Positions 8,489 through 16,184 of a stretch of DNA of 63,122 nt are shown in pieces; position 1 is the stretch's first letter; the number at the start of each line of letters is the position of its first letter. The notes under the pieces were generated by a model, which ran no database searches, was not told the DNA's origin, and worked only from the letters and a program-made list of their open reading frames with translations. Source of the DNA: an uncultured Alphaproteobacteria bacterium (GTDB lineage: Bacteria > Pseudomonadota > Alphaproteobacteria > RF32 > CAG-239); contig CASZWJ010000010.1 in NCBI GenBank assembly GCA_949493535.1, forward strand, positions 1-63,122. The letters run 5' to 3'. A program made the position numbers and the translations under genes.

Positions 8489-9145
8489 TTAGTGATAGTT
8501 GCGTAAAATTCCGGATAAAATACCTTGAACTTTAACCCGCTCCGGGCTGAAATGCCTGATTTCATAGCTGCTGTTTCTCGGAATGAGCAAAACTTCATTT
8601 TTTTCTTTTTTTAATACTTTTAACGTTGCTTCGCAGTTGTCTACCAGAGCGACGATGATTTCGCCGTCGCGCGCGGTATCAGCCTTGCGGATTATTGCCG
8701 TATCTCCGTCCAGAATTCCTGCTTCAACCATAGAATCCCCTTCAACGGTAAGCGCATAAAACTGTCCGCGGGAAACCATATCCAGCGGAACGGCAATCTT
8801 TTCGTTTTCATTGGCGATTGCTTCAATCGGCGTGCCGGCGGCTATTTTGCCGTATAGGGGAATTTCAATTGCGGAGAGCTGTAATGCCTGTTCTCGCTTT
8901 TTTTCTTCTTCAATGATTGCGCTGGGCTTGAGTTTGGGCAGGCGCAAAACTTCAAGGGCGCGTGCTTTATGGGGTAATTTTTTTATAAAATTCCGTTCAA
9001 CTAAAGCTTCTATCAAAGCATGAATGCCTGATTTTGATTTCAGCCCGACAGCGTCTTTCATCTCATCAAAAGACGGAGAGCAGCCGGTTTCTTTCAAAAC
9101 TTTATTAATAAACAGCAGAAGTTTATATTGCTTTTCGGTCAGCAT
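8489..9145 (-). CDS. lexA: LexA SOS repressor
   Basis: 218 aa. LexA represses DNA-damage genes and is inactivated by RecA-stimulated self-cleavage. The N-terminal winged helix-turn-helix (residues 1-70) starts MLTEKQYKLLLFINKVL; the self-cleavage site Ala103-Gly104 lies in KIAAGTP; the catalytic Ser138 is in VEGDSM and the general-base Lys176 in ATLKVL, with the spacing expected for the S24 peptidase family. A LexA box and promoter lie upstream (9166-9218), so autoregulation is likely. GGGGA precedes the ATG. The gene in front of it (9215-10579) ends inside the lexA promoter, so lexA is probably transcribed on its own. Confidence 0.97.
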   Translation of the reverse strand: MLTEKQYKLLLFINKVLKETGCSPSFDEMKDAVGLKSKSGIHALIEALVERNFIKKLPHKARALEVLRLPKLKPSAIIEEEKKREQALQLSAIEIPLYGKIAAGTPIEAIANENEKIAVPLDMVSRGQFYALTVEGDSMVEAGILDGDTAIIRKADTARDGEIIVALVDNCEATLKVLKKEKNEVLLIPRNSSYEIRHFSPERVKVQGILSGILRNYH

Positions 9146-9165
9146 TACATTTCCCCAATAAAAAA

Positions 9166-9218
9166 GTAGAACAAAACCTTATATATTTTGTTCTACTTTG
9201 GTTCTTTGGCAATGTCAA
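9166..9218 (-). promoter_or_regulatory. lexA promoter with alphaproteobacterial LexA box
   Basis: GTTC (9190-9193), seven bases, GTTC (9201-9204): the direct-repeat GTTC-N7-GTTC operator known for alphaproteobacterial LexA. On the minus strand TTGACA (-35, 9218-9213) is followed after 17 bases by TAGAAC (possible -10, 9195-9190), so the operator fills the promoter spacer. In addition an 11-base perfect inverted repeat GTAGAACAAAA (9166-9176) / TTTTGTTCTAC (9186-9196) overlaps the first half-site. Confidence 0.8.
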
Positions 9219-10579
9219 GCGTTTTGATGCTTGTCTCTCAGAATTTTGTTGGTCAAAACAGAGCTGAAAGCCACAGTAGAGCTGTTTTGCTTATGGCTGT
9301 CTTCCGCAATCTTATATAAACCGGGGTTGTTAAATATTATGCTCATTTCATAATAAGTATCAATCGTCGGAAGTTTGTCTATTTGGGGTGCCGCTTTCTT
9401 GTAAACAGCTTTAAAACTGCCGCAATAGCTTTCAAGCCATTTTTCATTGTTTACGATTTCAGAGATTTCGGCAATATCTTTTTTTACGTTAAATGTCATC
9501 ACATCGCGGTTGCCGGTAACATTTTTAGGTTTTTGTCCCCGTACAATCATGACTTGATATTTAGCCGGCGCTATAATGTCTTTTGATTTTAAGCCGCTGT
9601 TCTCTGTATCATAAATCCGGATGGCATTTCCGATGACCGCAATGTTTTCTTTATTTAAATCTCCTGTCCTGCAAGCAATAGCCAAAGGTTCTTTCTCGGG
9701 TTTATTATGAGAAGTATCGGCTTCCCAAGATTTCTTTGCCTGCAATTGGTAGGCGGCAATTGTCGCTCGCTCCATAGCTGTCTTAAAGCGGGAGCCGTTT
9801 CCTTGTTTGACGGCGATAGCAATGACGCTGGCCATAACTGCCGGACGGATGCTTTCAAATTTGATTTGCGGATTTTTGGCGATGATACCTTTTAAGCTGG
9901 TTGGCATTTGCTGGAGATAAACCTCATAAATAAATTGACTTTGCAGCCGCTTGGCTTCTGCTGTAAAATTTTTATGGGCTTTGGTGAAAGCAGCCGGCGC
10001 CACATTCATGAGGGTAGAAAGCTTTTTATAAGAAGGATTAGTTGAAAGATATGCTTGCTCGGGTTTGTTCTGCTCGTCATATTTATCAAGAGATTTTGCA
10101 AAAGTGTCTATCAGTTTGTCTTTGGTGGTTTGACTGCCTCTCAATAAATTGTCGCAGAGAGACTTTTTGAACTCGGGCGAACCGTAGATTAGGGCAAAAG
10201 CAATATATTTTTTGACACAGAAATCATTTTTTTGAGAATTGCCCAATTGATGCTGTCCGTAATAGCCGTTTCCGGTTGCAACTGTTGACGGGGCTTTTAA
10301 GTCACCGGTTTCGGTGTCAATGCTAACTTGTCCGATAGACTGGGTATAGGCATTTAGGCTGTTTTTATCTGCCAGCGCCAGTTTGGGTGTGTCATTATTA
10401 TGAGAGGCCGGTTTTGCTGCCGGAATCTCAATATTGTTTTTATCTTTTGACATTTTGACGGAACCGGAGCATACCGGAGACCAAGGTAAAATACTGCTGG
10501 CTCCGATGATAAGTGGCGCAGCATGTTTTAATATTTTTTGAATTTTTTCTTTGCGTTTGTCTTTTTTATCTTCAGTCAT
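9215..10579 (-). CDS. Hypothetical protein with possible lysozyme-like motif
   Basis: 454 aa, family not recognised. The first ~20 residues are very basic (DKKDKRKEKIQKILKH) and are followed by a short hydrophobic stretch (APLIIGASSILPW), perhaps an export or membrane-anchoring signal with an unusually long n-region. Residues around 105-115 read GNGYYGQHQLGNSQ, which resembles the G-x-Y-G-x-x-Q-L motif of lysozyme-like and phage lysin folds; this is suggestive only. The rest is rich in Lys and Ala and probably helical. AGAGGA lies 6 bases before the ATG. Its stop codon overlaps the lexA -35 element, leaving lexA tightly downstream. Confidence 0.65.
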   Translation of the reverse strand: MTEDKKDKRKEKIQKILKHAAPLIIGASSILPWSPVCSGSVKMSKDKNNIEIPAAKPASHNNDTPKLALADKNSLNAYTQSIGQVSIDTETGDLKAPSTVATGNGYYGQHQLGNSQKNDFCVKKYIAFALIYGSPEFKKSLCDNLLRGSQTTKDKLIDTFAKSLDKYDEQNKPEQAYLSTNPSYKKLSTLMNVAPAAFTKAHKNFTAEAKRLQSQFIYEVYLQQMPTSLKGIIAKNPQIKFESIRPAVMASVIAIAVKQGNGSRFKTAMERATIAAYQLQAKKSWEADTSHNKPEKEPLAIACRTGDLNKENIAVIGNAIRIYDTENSGLKSKDIIAPAKYQVMIVRGQKPKNVTGNRDVMTFNVKKDIAEISEIVNNEKWLESYCGSFKAVYKKAAPQIDKLPTIDTYYEMSIIFNNPGLYKIAEDSHKQNSSTVAFSSVLTNKILRDKHQNA

Positions 10580-10746
10580 CTTATTTCCTCTTGCCTCGTA
10601 AGATGTTTCTTTTTTGTATATTTTCCCTTACTATAATATAATTTGTCAAAATTTTCCAGCCATTTTAAATAATTTATTGAAAAAAAAACTCAAGCTGTAT
10701 ATAGTGAAGCCCAAAATGATAAATCTAGCAATTTTAGGATATTATA

Positions 10747-12219
10747 ATGACAACTGAAACCAATATTCACAGAGATTCCCGCCTTGCCAAACTGAAAACG
10801 CTGCAAGAGCAGGGCTATAATCCTTATCCTTACCGCTTCCGTCCCACGCATTTTGCTGCTGATTTGCAGGAAAAATATAAGGATTTGGAAGCCGGAAGCG
10901 AAACGCAGGATACCGTTACCGTTGCCGGACGCGCTATGGCTGTGCGCAACAGCGGCATGTTCATCGATTTGAAAGATAACAGCGGAAAAATTCAGATTTT
11001 CTGCCATAAAAATCATCTGGATGAAGAAAATCTTGCCCGCCTGAAATCTCTTGATGTCGGCGATATTGTCGGTATTACCGGATTTATCCGCCGCACGCCG
11101 CGCGGCGAGCTTTCGATTGCCGCAAGCAGTTTTGATATTATTTCAAAATCCTTGCAGCCTTTGCCGGAAAAATTCCATGGCCTGACTGATTTGGAAGCGC
11201 GTTACCGTCAGCGTTACGTCGATTTTATTATGAATGATGAATCCCGCGCAATTTTTGAAATGCGTTGCAAAATTACTTCGGCCGTTCGCCATTATTTTGA
11301 AGATCATGGCTTTTTAGAAGTTGAAACGCCGATGCTGCACCCGATTATGGGCGGCGCCAACGCCAAACCGTTTATCACGCACCATAACAAGCTGGATATG
11401 GATTTGTTCCTGCGTATTGCGCCGGAATTATATCTGAAAAAACTGGTCGTCGGCGGCTTTGACCGCGTGTTTGAAATCGGCCGCAACTTCCGTAATGAAG
11501 GCATTGATAAAACCCACAACCCCGAGTTTACCGGTTTGGAAGCTTATCAGGCTTATGCCGATTATAACGATATGGCAGAATTAATCCCCGATTTGATTCG
11601 CTATGTTGCCAAACAGGTCCTCGGCAAAGAAGTGATAACTTTCCGCGGACAGGAAATTGATTTGTCAAAGCCTTTTGTTAAAAAATCAATGATTGAACTG
11701 GTTAAAGAATATACCGGCCTTGATTTTATGGAAGCAGATACTTTGGAAAAAGCTCAGGAAATGGCAAAATCCGTCGGAGTAGATGCCTCAGACTGTATCT
11801 CTTGGGGAAAAGTTATTTCCGAAGTCTTTGATGAAAAAGTCGAAGCTAAGCTGGTTGAGCCGACTTTGGTTATGGATATGCCGCGCGATATTTCGCCTTT
11901 GGCCAAAACGCACCGTTCAAATCCGCGTCTGGTAGAGCATTTTGACGCTTATATCGCCGGAATGGAAATGGGATGCGCTTATTCGGAGCTTTCCAATCCG
12001 TTGGAACAAAGAGAGCGTTTTGAAGCCCAATGCGCTGACCGTGAAAAAGGCGATGATGAAGCTCAGATGCTGGATGAAGATTTCATCAATGCATTGGAAA
12101 ACGGCTTCCCACCGTCAGGCGGTATGGGTATGGGTATTGACCGCTTGGCTATTTTGCTGACAGATGCCGAAACAATTCGCGATGTAATCGCATTTCCGAC
12201 ATTGCGTAGCAAGGAATAA
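10747..12219 (+). CDS. lysS: Lysyl-tRNA synthetase, class II
   Basis: 490 aa, the usual length for class II LysRS, which charges tRNA-Lys. An N-terminal OB-fold anticodon-binding domain ([19 protein letters not shown]) is followed by the class II catalytic core: motif 1 around [12 protein letters not shown], motif 2 ([15 protein letters not shown]) and motif 3 at the C-terminus ([15 protein letters not shown]). The sequence [13 protein letters not shown] and ending [11 protein letters not shown] are typical LysS landmarks. AGGAT lies a few bases before the ATG. The next gene begins three bases after the stop, so the two are cotranscribed. Confidence 0.97.
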   Translation: MTTETNIHRDSRLAKLKTLQEQGYNPYPYRFRPTHFAADLQEKYKDLEAGSETQDTVTVAGRAMAVRNSGMFIDLKDNSGKIQIFCHKNHLDEENLARLKSLDVGDIVGITGFIRRTPRGELSIAASSFDIISKSLQPLPEKFHGLTDLEARYRQRYVDFIMNDESRAIFEMRCKITSAVRHYFEDHGFLEVETPMLHPIMGGANAKPFITHHNKLDMDLFLRIAPELYLKKLVVGGFDRVFEIGRNFRNEGIDKTHNPEFTGLEAYQAYADYNDMAELIPDLIRYVAKQVLGKEVITFRGQEIDLSKPFVKKSMIELVKEYTGLDFMEADTLEKAQEMAKSVGVDASDCISWGKVISEVFDEKVEAKLVEPTLVMDMPRDISPLAKTHRSNPRLVEHFDAYIAGMEMGCAYSELSNPLEQRERFEAQCADREKGDDEAQMLDEDFINALENGFPPSGGMGMGIDRLAILLTDAETIRDVIAFPTLRSKE

Positions 12220-12222
12220 ATC

Positions 12223-13503
12223 TTGTTTGACAGCAAAGACAAAAATTCTTTGGCCGCTCACCTGAAGCAAATTATAAAATTCGCTTTGTGGGCGGTTTTT
12301 GCTGTGTCGATAATTTTTCTGTTGCGCCGGTATTATAATGGGCAATTGGAAGCTCTGCCAAAAACTGCCGTTAAGCTTCCGACTGTTGAATATTTGATTG
12401 ATACTGGAGATGTTGCTAAGCAAAGCTGTGAAAGATACTCTTCTGGCCAGTGTTTTGACACGCGCAGTAATACGGATTTTCTTTATGAGGAAGAGGCATC
12501 TGAAGCCGAGACGGATACTTTGGCAGAAGAAATGGTGTCTCTCTCTGAAATTATCAAAGAAGAGCCTTCTGCGGCGGCAGATGTTTTTTATCAGAAACTG
12601 GCCGAGTTGGAAAATGCTGATAAACAACCGGAAGAAGTCTCTGACGAAGAAAACGAGCAGCATGATGAATTGCTGGCTAAGATTTATGAGGAAGAGCTTC
12701 CGACAGATGTGATTGATGACGATGAACCGCTTTCGCCGGAACAGCTTGCGGATGGCTATCATGTGTTTACAGAGCATAAAGATGTCAAATCTTTGAATAT
12801 TATTCCGGCTTACAAGCCGGCGTATTTTGGCGAAATGCCTGTTATAGCCGTTGTTATTGACGATATGGGGATTTCAAGAAAACGTACCGCTGACATTATT
12901 TCTTTGCAGGCACCTTTGACGGCTTCATTTTTGACTTATGGGCAAGGATTGGATGAACAAGTTAAAAATGCCAAAGAAGCAGGTTTGGAAATAATGGTGC
13001 ATACGCCCATGGAACCTCATTCCAAGGCGGATTTGGCGCCTGATACGCTGACGACGCAAATGAATCTGGAAGAAATTAAAAATGGTTTGAATATAATGCT
13101 GGATAAGTTTCATGATGTTAAAGGCATAAACAACCATATGGGCAGCAAATTAACGGAAGATTTTGAAAGAATGAACGCGGTTATGGAAGTTTTGAATGAA
13201 CGGGATTTATTTTTCCTTGATTCTAAAACAACAGCTTTTTCTGCAGCTAAAAAAGCAGCTCGGCAAAATCATGTCTCCTATGCAACCCGCCATGTTTTTT
13301 TAGATAACGAAAATAAAGTGGATTATATCTTAAAGCAATTGTCCGTGGCAGAACGCATTGCCCGCCGCAATGGTTATGCCGTGGCAATAGGACACCCGAA
13401 GACAGGAACTTATCAGGCATTGAAACAATGGATTGAAACTCTGCCAGATAAGAAGCTTAAGCTGGTTCATTTGAGTAATATTGTAAAAGAATTAAATCAT
13501 TGA
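12223..13503 (+). CDS. Divergent polysaccharide deacetylase (YibQ/DUF610-like)
   Basis: 426 aa starting at TTG (12223), with AAGGA 8 bases upstream. An N-terminal membrane segment (about residues 17-34) anchors it, followed by a long acidic, probably disordered linker to about residue 195. The C-terminal domain shows the landmarks of the divergent polysaccharide deacetylase family: AVVIDDMGISRK, MVHTPMEPHS, NNHMGSKL, FFLDSKTTA, AIGHPKTGT. The family has a NodB-like barrel and is linked to envelope and division functions, but its substrate is not settled. It lies directly behind lysS. The acidic linker is longer than in many homologues. Confidence 0.88.
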   Translation: MFDSKDKNSLAAHLKQIIKFALWAVFAVSIIFLLRRYYNGQLEALPKTAVKLPTVEYLIDTGDVAKQSCERYSSGQCFDTRSNTDFLYEEEASEAETDTLAEEMVSLSEIIKEEPSAAADVFYQKLAELENADKQPEEVSDEENEQHDELLAKIYEEELPTDVIDDDEPLSPEQLADGYHVFTEHKDVKSLNIIPAYKPAYFGEMPVIAVVIDDMGISRKRTADIISLQAPLTASFLTYGQGLDEQVKNAKEAGLEIMVHTPMEPHSKADLAPDTLTTQMNLEEIKNGLNIMLDKFHDVKGINNHMGSKLTEDFERMNAVMEVLNERDLFFLDSKTTAFSAAKKAARQNHVSYATRHVFLDNENKVDYILKQLSVAERIARRNGYAVAIGHPKTGTYQALKQWIETLPDKKLKLVHLSNIVKELNH

Positions 13504-13592
13504 CACTTTTGAGTTATATACTATGTTATAAAAAATATTTTTATTATTAACCTATGATTTTATTTTATGAACAGTAATCAAAAAAAAGAATT

Positions 13593-13967
13593 ATGAGTAT
13601 TCTTCACCGTATGGATAAATCTGATCCGGAAACTCGAAGATTAAATAAGTATGATTTTGCGTTCTATGAATTGACGCCGATTATACATCAGTGCGATGAG
13701 GCGTTATCTTGTGCAAATATGTATGGCCATATCGGAGATGCCTATATTCGCAATTTGCAAGAGATTTCTTTGGAAGATAATGTAGAACTTCAATGTAAAT
13801 TATGAAGCGTGTCATACAATCGTTATACAAAAACCTATAAAGCTCAATTTGGTAATCTGTTGTGTGAATTTTTAAAAAAATTTGACTTGTTGTCAATTGT
13901 CAAAACTAAGGTTTTTGCGAATGTTGATTATGCGGATATTCAAAAAATTTACACTTTGGTCAAATGA
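13593..13967 (+). pseudogene. Small gene interrupted by an in-frame TGA
   Basis: A reading frame of 124 codons that is open except for one TGA at 13803-13805 (codon 71). The part before it reads like protein (LNKYDFAFYELTPIIHQ, GHIGDAYIRNL), and the frame continues after it equally protein-like (SVSYNRYTKTYKAQFGNLL, then VKTKVFANVDYADIQKIYT) to a TGA at 13965. A strong terminator begins 19 bases later, as expected for a complete gene. The stop could have arisen from TGG (Trp) by one transition. If translated normally only a 70-aa peptide is made. Family not recognised; no convincing SECIS-like hairpin was seen after the TGA. Confidence 0.55.
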
Positions 13968-13985
13968 TTTCCTGTTTGTTTAATG

Positions 13986-14017
13986 CCTATTATCATTTTA
14001 TTGATAATAGGTTTTTT
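13986..14017 (+). terminator. Terminator after the TGA-interrupted gene
   Basis: Ten-base-pair perfect stem CCTATTATCA (13986-13995) / TGATAATAGG (14002-14011), followed by six T. Its position 19 bases after the second stop supports the longer frame as the original gene. Confidence 0.85.
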
Positions 14018-14306
14018 ATTGTCTGTATCACTTAAAAACAAGAACAGCCGTTTTTGCGCAAAACGGATAGTAACAGCTTTCAAAAAGCACTCAAATCCTT
14101 ATTTTTGTTCGGGGCGCATTTAGACGTCTTCTAAAATGGAATGAATAACAGTGTTTTTTTATGTTTTTACGATTTAAATGGAAAATACGGCTATGCGGAA
14201 AGCTTCTTGTTCCAAATATATAATGATAAAAATATGAATAATTGTCTGTAAATAGATGTCAATTATCCCTTCGTAAAGAAAAAATAAAAAAATTGTAATT
14301 TTTTAC
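14018..14306. other. AT-rich intergenic stretch, nothing recognised
   Basis: Very AT-rich, no open frame or conserved element supported. One short inverted repeat, CCGTTTTTGCGCAAAACGG near 14049-14067, is a good palindrome that could be a protein-binding site or RNA hairpin without a T-tract. Confidence 0.4.
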
Positions 14307-14335
14307 TTGACCTAATAATTTTTTGCATATATATA
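14307..14335 (+). promoter_or_regulatory. Promoter of tRNA-Glu
   Basis: TTGACC (14307-14312), 17-base spacer, TATATA (14330-14335). Transcription would begin about 13 bases before the tRNA gene at 14355. Confidence 0.7.
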
Positions 14336-14354
14336 TGCTCTTGTCTTAAGCGAC

Positions 14355-14429
14355 GGTCCCATCGTCTAATGGTTAGGACACCACCCTTTCACGGTGGTAA
14401 TATGGGTTCGAATCCCGTTGGGATCACCA
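14355..14429 (+). tRNA. tRNA-Glu (anticodon TTC)
   Basis: A complete 75-base cloverleaf. Acceptor stem GGTCCCA pairs with TGGGATC (one G-T), discriminator A, encoded CCA (14427-14429). Anticodon stem ACCACC/GGTGGT surrounds the loop CTTTCAC with anticodon TTC at 14388-14390. The T-arm ATGGG-TTCGAAT-CCCGT is canonical. It has its own promoter and terminator. The following 100 bases contain a degenerate inverted image of its 3' end (see findings). Confidence 0.97.
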
Positions 14430-14473
14430 CTAATAAAAAAACTCTCCCTTGTGGAGAGTTTTTTTTATTAGTG
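14430..14473. terminator. Terminator after tRNA-Glu
   Basis: Stem AACTCTCC (14440-14447) / GGAGAGTT (14453-14460) followed by T8; the inverted symmetry continues outward through TAATAAAAA / TTTTTATTA, so it can act on both strands. Confidence 0.85.
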
Positions 14474-14510
14474 AATGTATCGCAGAGGATTTGAACCCAT
14501 AGAAATGGGT
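14474..14510 (-). other. Possible inverted tRNA 3'-end remnant
   Basis: On the minus strand this reads TATGGGTTCAAATCCTCTGC, which matches the T-arm pattern of a tRNA (stem-TTCAAAT-stem), preceded by a possible variable-arm-like hairpin (GAACCCATTTCTATGGGTTC). It mirrors the 3' end of the adjacent tRNA-Glu across the terminator. No complete cloverleaf can be drawn, so this is a remnant or coincidence, perhaps an integration scar. Confidence 0.3.
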
Positions 14511-14581
14511 TCGACAACATGTAGCGCGAAAAATGGTTGACTTTTAAACTTCTCCGAACTTAATTTCAGCGAATATTTTGT

Positions 14582-14947
14582 TTATTGTTGAGTAAAATTA
14601 GTTAGTGCATCAACTATAAAATAAAGGATCGGTATAAATTGTGCAGAAAAAGCGATGATAGGTTGTCTATTGATTTTGGTAAATGAAAAGATGATTAACA
14701 AACAAGAAGTTATAATTAGAGTTATTATATAAACAAGATAAAATTTTTCACTTTGATACAACCAGCCCGAGTTTAGTTCTGTAAATCTTGCCACAACAGT
14801 CGTATGAAAAGTTATATAGATATCTTTTATATGAGAATATATTATAACATCATTTATTGCTGTTAATGCTAACAAACAAAGATATTTTAAACATCTTAAA
14901 ACATTTTTCACGAATATTCTCATTTTAGTAAAATTTATAACAGCCAT
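14582..14947 (-). CDS. Small membrane protein, candidate immunity protein
   Basis: 121 aa with three or four hydrophobic segments (around CLKYLCLLALTAI, FYLVYIITLIITSCLLIIF and IIAFSAQFIPILYFIVDAL), so an inner-membrane protein. No family recognised. It lies 51 bases downstream of the DUF2778-like gene on the same strand and is far more AT-rich than core genes of the window. The order effector then small membrane protein suggests an immunity partner, but that is inference from position only. Confidence 0.6.
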   Translation of the reverse strand: MAVINFTKMRIFVKNVLRCLKYLCLLALTAINDVIIYSHIKDIYITFHTTVVARFTELNSGWLYQSEKFYLVYIITLIITSCLLIIFSFTKINRQPIIAFSAQFIPILYFIVDALTNFTQQ

Positions 14948-14998
14948 AAGAAAAAGTAAAGCCCATATTGTTATATGAACTTTACTTCATATTATATC

Positions 14999-15724
14999 TT
15001 ACCAACAATCTTCATCATATTTAACATTCAAAATTAAATCATCGCCATATTTGATAAAATCTTTATAAAAGTCTTCCATATCTTCAGCCAAATCCACACA
15101 ACCTCCGGAACCCAGAATTTTTCCTCCATGAGCATACATGTTAGTACGACCTTTTGTATCTGTATCATCAGCGGCTTCAAGTTTTATCCTGCTGTTACCC
15201 CAGGAATCTGGTTTTGACTTCCAATCTTGGTTTAATTTATTTTTTATTCTGTCTCCTAATGTTAATTCTTCAGGGTTATAATGTTGTGCACTGCCTTTTC
15301 TCAAAATCCATTTCCCTTCGGGAATTGGGCCATTATCAGTTACATCTGTATATTCTTTACATTGATATCCCTTTTTGCCAGACATTCCTTGCCATGACTT
15401 TATGTTTTTTTCATCCTCGTACCATGATAATTTTTTTCCATTGAATGTGAGATAGGCTGGTTTATGACGAGCGAGCTCTTTATTTATAGACATTTCTGTT
15501 TCGCCTTGAGGTTTCATTATTTTATCCTGTTTCAAATTATTCTTCTTTTGAAACATCTTTATTCCTCTGAACATCTCTGTATCAGTAATTGGGGTTATTC
15601 CCCATTCTGGTTCTTGATAACAACCAAACCTTTTTAGATGTTGCTTTACTGCCAAAACATCATCAGCGTCAATATCTGCTGTTGTTTCTGAAACTTCTTT
15701 ATTCAATTTAAATGGTGTAACCAT
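14999..15724 (-). CDS. DUF2778/Tlde1-like L,D-transpeptidase-type effector with peptidoglycan-binding domain
   Basis: 241 aa with no signal peptide. Residues 18-85 form a peptidoglycan-binding-like domain (DVLAVKQHLKRFGCYQEPEW, GITPITDTEMF, GIKMFQKKNNLK, MKPQGETE). Residues 90-235 look like DUF2778, the domain of Tlde1 effectors that act on cell-wall tetrapeptides as L,D-transpeptidase-like enzymes: YLTFNGKKLSWY, NGPIPEGKWIL (131-141) and the catalytic pattern AHGGKILGSGGCVDL with His199 and Cys209. Lack of a signal peptide fits delivery by a secretion system or an unusual route; no secretion genes are in the window. A small membrane protein follows as a possible immunity gene. GAAAGGAATGC precedes the ATG. 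Confidence 0.75.
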   Translation of the reverse strand: MVTPFKLNKEVSETTADIDADDVLAVKQHLKRFGCYQEPEWGITPITDTEMFRGIKMFQKKNNLKQDKIMKPQGETEMSINKELARHKPAYLTFNGKKLSWYEDEKNIKSWQGMSGKKGYQCKEYTDVTDNGPIPEGKWILRKGSAQHYNPEELTLGDRIKNKLNQDWKSKPDSWGNSRIKLEAADDTDTKGRTNMYAHGGKILGSGGCVDLAEDMEDFYKDFIKYGDDLILNVKYDEDCW

Positions 15725-15753
15725 TATGCATTCCTTTCATTAAATTTAAAACG

Positions 15754-15784
15754 AAAAAAATCCCGAGAAATAATCCTCGGGATT
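15754..15784 (-). terminator. Terminator facing the minus strand
   Basis: Stem AATCCCGAG (15759-15767) / CTCGGGATT (15776-15784), with a T run on the minus strand (15760-15754). It separates whatever is transcribed from the right (small frame at 15833-15958) from the effector gene. Confidence 0.8.
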
Positions 15785-15832
15785 CTAAACGCACTTATAG
15801 CAAGTGATATTCTGTTAATTAGCATCAACTCC

Positions 15833-15958
15833 TTAAAAGCCAACGTGTGTATTTGTATTGCCAACAACTTTAGGTAGATATTGGGAGTTCTTTATCTTAT
15901 AATATGTTTCTAAGATAGCAAAATAGTATTCTTTAGATAGAAGAAGTTCGAAATTCAT
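15833..15958 (-). CDS. Possible 41-aa small protein
   Basis: A short frame between two terminators, reading MNFELLLSKEYYFAILETYY and continuing KIKNSQYLPKVVGNTNTHVGF. Composition looks protein-like, and a minus-strand terminator lies 49 bases after its stop, consistent with a transcript. There is no good Shine-Dalgarno before the ATG, and the frame is also open for 11 codons upstream through a stem-loop, so it may be the surviving end of a larger lost gene. Confidence 0.3.
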   Translation of the reverse strand: MNFELLLSKEYYFAILETYYKIKNSQYLPKVVGNTNTHVGF

Positions 15959-15972
15959 TTCATTCTGTTCAC

Positions 15973-16015
15973 CAATAAAAAAATCTCCCTTTTATGGGAG
16001 ATTTTTTTATTGGTG
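15973..16015. terminator. Bidirectional terminator-like perfect inverted repeat
   Basis: CACCAATAAAAAAATCTCCC and its exact reverse complement flank a six-base loop (TTTTAT): a 20-base-pair perfect palindrome with A/T tracts suited to termination in both directions. Its outer part resembles the terminator after tRNA-Glu (CACTAATAAAAAAA). Confidence 0.7.
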
Positions 16016-16184
16016 ATGCTTAACGGCGCTGAAGAAGCCGGTGGTTCGGAATTGTTGCGAAGCGAAGATAGGCGTATATGAGGAGCTTTGCGACGAATTA
16101 GCCAATCCCGTTGTTACTGCGGAGCAATGAGGTTTTACCTAACTTGTTTATATGAGTTTTTATGCTTGTTTGAAGATTGGGAAT
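16016..16184. other. GC-richer intergenic stretch, no gene recognised
   Basis: About 120 bases (16020-16135) are clearly richer in GC than the flanks and contain repeated words (GCGAAGCGAAG, GAGGAGC, GCGGAGCAATGAGG). No frame is supported. Similar patches occur at 85-180 and 6411-6535, which may be intergenic repeat elements of this genome. Confidence 0.3.

Noticed and set aside
13803..13805. Selenocysteine reading of the TGA
   Set aside because: No stable hairpin of the bacterial SECIS type follows the TGA and no Cys/Sec-type motif surrounds it.
14999..15724. Reading the DUF2778-like protein as a housekeeping YkuD L,D-transpeptidase
   Set aside because: The H-G-x-x-x-x-x-S-x-G-C motif is shared between the families, but there is no signal peptide and the G-P-I-P element and domain order fit DUF2778 better.
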